A stretch of 64,000 nucleotides of DNA, from the NCBI RefSeq assembly GCF_964340395.1, contig NC_135563.1, positions 14,627,151 to 14,691,150 of the forward strand, read 5' to 3'. A program made the translations under genes and the position numbers. Source of the stretch: Glandiceps talaboti. Its lineage: Eukaryota; Hemichordata; Enteropneusta; Spengelidae. Each line of letters starts with the position of its first letter. Position 1 is the first letter of the stretch. Shown piece after piece: positions 60,420 to 64,000 of the stretch. Below the pieces are notes generated by a model. It did no database searches and was not told the origin of the DNA. It worked only from the letters and a program-made list of their open reading frames with translations.

Positions 60420-62446
60420 TAACCTCAGTATATATGTGAGAGACTATAATTAAGGGTTATGGTTTGGTATATTTTAAGAGACTATCAGGGCTATGGTTCG
60501 GTAAACTTTAGTTAGAAAATGAATCCAATACCCGGATGTGTTAATACTGGTGTGAAGTACTTTCCCGACATTTAAAGAAAAAAAATACTGTTTTGTGTAA
60601 CCTTTACTCTATTTAACTTACCATAATTTTAGTCTGGAATCATAAAGTACAAAGTCATGTTTGTTGTTGGGATCGTCTAGATCTAACCAGACTTCCTAGG
60701 ATGATATTCATTGGGTCGCGAATAACCCTCATACACTGGCTAAGTTTCAAATAACGCTCGCATCAATCAAATTAGATAACTTTTGTGACTTACCTCAAAC
60801 ATTTGTTTTCCTTGACGCTTTGATTGGTCGATGCCTTCGATTAGTTACTGTCAGTCGAAATGTAACGCCTAGGCCGTGGAACAGTATTCAATATCATTGA
60901 TGTGATAACTTGGATATTCGGCTGAAATGCAAACAGTTGTAAATATTCAATTAATGTGACGAATCGCGACAAAGCACTGCTGTAACGATAATTAAAAACA
61001 TAATGAAAGAGTTCGTGACCTTTCGCGGTTGTTATAGAAATCAATCAAAAAAGCTGACGATTCTTCTATATTTAAATCACGTGATGAGACCATTCGACAG
61101 AAGTTTAGGCTTTCAAAAACTAATCAATATTTTCTCACCATAGGTCTTTACTATATTGTACTACTAACCCCACTAGAGAATACATTATGATAAACAATGA
61201 TGAATTGAAAGTATTGTTAGTTTCCCTTTTACCAAAACAGAGACAAAAAAAAACATTTTCATTCATTTTCTTTGGCATCTTGATCTCCACAGTTTGGAAG
61301 AAAAGAAACTATAGCAATTGACACCACTTCACGTGTCTAAAGCCTTTGTTTCACGAATACATTATTTACACGAGTATGTCGTTATTGCACTCATCCAGTG
61401 CAATATTTAGCATTATTCGAATGCAATATTGAGTCAAGCTGTGCAACACATGATCCCTAAAACATTTTGCATTTTTAGTGAAAAACTAATCACAATTGTA
61501 GAAAGCACAGAATAAGCTGAAGGTAAATCAATTTACGAATTACGTATCAAACTTAGATACAATACAATTATAGTTGTAGCATTAATTTTGTTTTCGTATT
61601 TGAGCGTTTCGGGTTCTGGGGTTTGCACGCAAAACTAAATTTAATACAAACCCCTGAACATTAAATAAGCCCAAAAACAAAACAAAAATCAACACTTCAA
61701 TTATTGCAACTTTTATTCAAACTTCAATTCCCACACCTTGCTTACACCAGAGCTACAACAAATATATTCTGATCAACTTGAATTGACTTGTCAATAACAA
61801 TCATATGGATACGTACACCAAAACAGGTGTGCCAGAATAACGCCATTTGTATCAACGGTAAATGATGTTCCCTAACTTGCAAGTAATTTTCAACAATTGG
61901 AGAAGTTAGTAAATTGAGAGAACGTCCTATCAGAAAAAATGCAAGTATGATACAGATTTTGTAACACGTATTACATATGATGTAGCATGTAAATTTTGCT
62001 ATAACTGATTGTTAGTGAAATGACTAGATAATAATGTGACTTCGAAACAGAGGAACGATCATAGTGACAACCCAGTGGTCAGTGAAATCGTGTATGCTTT
62101 AGAGGCACACGGGGTTGATTTCTGGCCTTGTGGACTAATACAATTACTGTACAAGTTCAAGGTATAAATTTTAGAGGTCACGAGGTTTCAATTTTACTCA
62201 CTAGTCTATTCTCGAAATCGTGGAGAAGCCATTACCATCTTCACAAAACTCCATAAGGGACAAATGAACGTTCGACAGTACGCTACCAACATGCTCTCAG
62301 AGGGAAATGACAAAATTTATGTCAACACGTGTTCCCTACGTGCCATATGTGGGTTAAATGGATTGGCCAATCACTGGTCTGTTGCTCACACTTACTTGCT
62401 AATTTGTGAACACCTCTCAACCCCTAATGGCCAGTGGGTGACAGGT

Positions 62447-62594
62447 GTATTCAAAGCCCAATGACATACCGATAATATTCCGCCAGATGTTAACTCACAA
62501 AGATAATAATAGGGTCCTCGAAGACACGTTGTTATTCCTCGCATATTCAAAGCCCAGTCACATGCCGATAATAATTCGCCAAGTGTTAACTCAT
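62447..62594. repeat. Two-unit duplication, about 93-bp offset
   Basis: ATTCAAAGCCCA(A/G)T then CACATGCCGATAATA-like sequence, TTC(C/G)CC and GTTAACTCA recurs at 62447 and 62541. Confidence 0.75.
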
Positions 62595-64000
62595 AAATAG
62601 TCATGAACAACGTGTTTCATTCTACTAATTGGAACATGTTTGATTCTCGTACTGAACTTAGGCATCTAAAAAAGAACGAGTCGATGACAGGATTATGAGG
62701 TGCTACCCAGAAATTGTCATCGACATCAGAAACTCCAGATGTTTAAAACTGTGTCCGATTTAAAAATAATTTAGTCTCAGGATGGACTATTTCAGTGCAG
62801 ATTGTAAAGTATATGTGCATGTAATTTGAAGTATGTGCAAACGAAAGTAAACCACGTATCCATCTAACAAGCAATGTATGGAATGAAGGAAAGTACAGGT
62901 AACATAGTAGGTACAATTACTAAAATGGAGCCAAGCTTGGCTAGAAGTCAATTCCATGAAATGTGCACAAAAATAATGACACATCTACTGCTATTAATCG
63001 AACCGTAAAGTGTATTACTAAAAGAAGATGGAGGTGATTTAATTTCAATGTTCTGACGAACCGAGAATCGTTTACCAACCAAGCACAGCAAAGAATTCTT
63101 CCTCAGTGGAAATGAAGGTCGTTCACATCCGGGAATAAAGACTTATTTGTGATTTTGTACAGAATGAAAAAATAATTACCGGCACTGTTTTATTTGTGTT
63201 TTAACTTTTACAGACATGGCCGTAAGAACAAAACGTGAAATGTCAGTGAGTTGATTAGTTGCCCCTATGTTATTTTAATGAATTGTGCGCGCGTGACAAT
63301 ATCAATCAACCAATCAATAACCTTTGAAAACGCTCAAATTAAAAACATAGTTCTTTTCGATATTGCTGTTAGCACTTTCTTGATAAGTACGTCTTCACAT
63401 CACTCCAACCACATTATTAGACATACACCCTCATTTCATGAATAACCTCGATGTTAATAAATCTGCGTTTGTATATGTACTTAATAATCGACACAGACAG
63501 ACTGATCACCACGCAATAAAACATTGTACATAGATGATACCACTTCAAAGGAAGCGTTGATTGACAGACTTATCACACAAGTTGTAAACATACTTATTGT
63601 CGTTGTTGTTAACGCTCTGTGCAAGACATCTTGCTGAAGTCCTTGGATTATCAAGTTCTACCGATCTTTATATTTAAATCATTCATCCCATTTTAATTGA
63701 AAAAAATATTCAATTCAAAGCTTCTTTATCGAATTTCCCGATGGATTATGTGATAGTTTAACAGGAAATGAAAAAAACCCCGGATATCTTGAATGTCTTT
63801 TAGTGTCGCTTGAAGACAGTCACTCATGAAAGACATCTTGTCCGTGGGCGCCAAAATGAGATTATGCACTATTTGTAGATACATCGAAATATTTTAGGCA
63901 AACACTTTTTAGATTGCATACATGTGTCTGATATACACAAAATAGTTCCAAATTTTTTAGGCACACAATTGAAAGGTTTAGATAATATGTATGTCTGTGA

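Larger units (their letters stand above)
59384..64000. other. Gene-free stretch to the window end
   Basis: Apart from purine-rich sequence to about 59600, one weak CTCF-like motif and a duplication at 62447-62594, I see nothing I can name. Confidence 0.45.

Overview
The window is AT-rich animal nuclear DNA. Its genes are split into short exons by GT-AG introns (one GC-AG), it is full of di- and tetranucleotide microsatellites, and it carries many short foldback or terminal-inverted-repeat elements. Two conserved animal protein families, a GT14 xylosyltransferase-like protein and SMIM8, place it in a metazoan. Repeat style and intron density fit a non-vertebrate, probably marine, bilaterian, but the sequence alone does not settle the phylum.

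Region 1 (1-22.7 kb, + strand) holds the 3' part of one large gene. I rebuilt 19 coding exons (842-22695) whose phases join without conflict into 867 codons plus a stop. The protein resembles peptide O-xylosyltransferase (glycosyltransferase family 14): a Cys-containing N-terminal segment, then the IHVDKR, INLSGADLPI, CDAH and FARKF blocks, then a C-terminal domain. It continues into an acidic linker and two C-terminal hydrophobic segments that the usual type II xylosyltransferases lack. The 5' end lies outside the window. The introns are rich in inverted-repeat elements. Unusually, three exon edges have been tandemly duplicated together with their splice sites. One of these copies forms a splice-competent, frame-keeping 51-nt candidate exon.

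Region 2 (22.7-30.8 kb) contains the probable 3' flank of that gene, several mobile-element fragments, and a convergent two-exon gene on the - strand that I recognise as SMIM8 (93 aa, exons 30426-30545 and 29268-29429). A palindromic TCTCGCGAGA promoter element lies 190 bp upstream of its ATG.

Region 3 (about 30.8-64 kb) has no coding region I can support. It holds a 2.4-kb block of simple repeats (32.6-35.0 kb), further microsatellites, minisatellites at 42.6, 44.1, 57.7 and 62.4 kb, foldback elements at 53.4 and 55.3 kb, and candidate CTCF-like motifs, two of them convergent around the simple-repeat block. The long open frames here are translations of simple repeats or chance frames. No bacterial-style operon, CRISPR array, rRNA or tRNA gene was seen.
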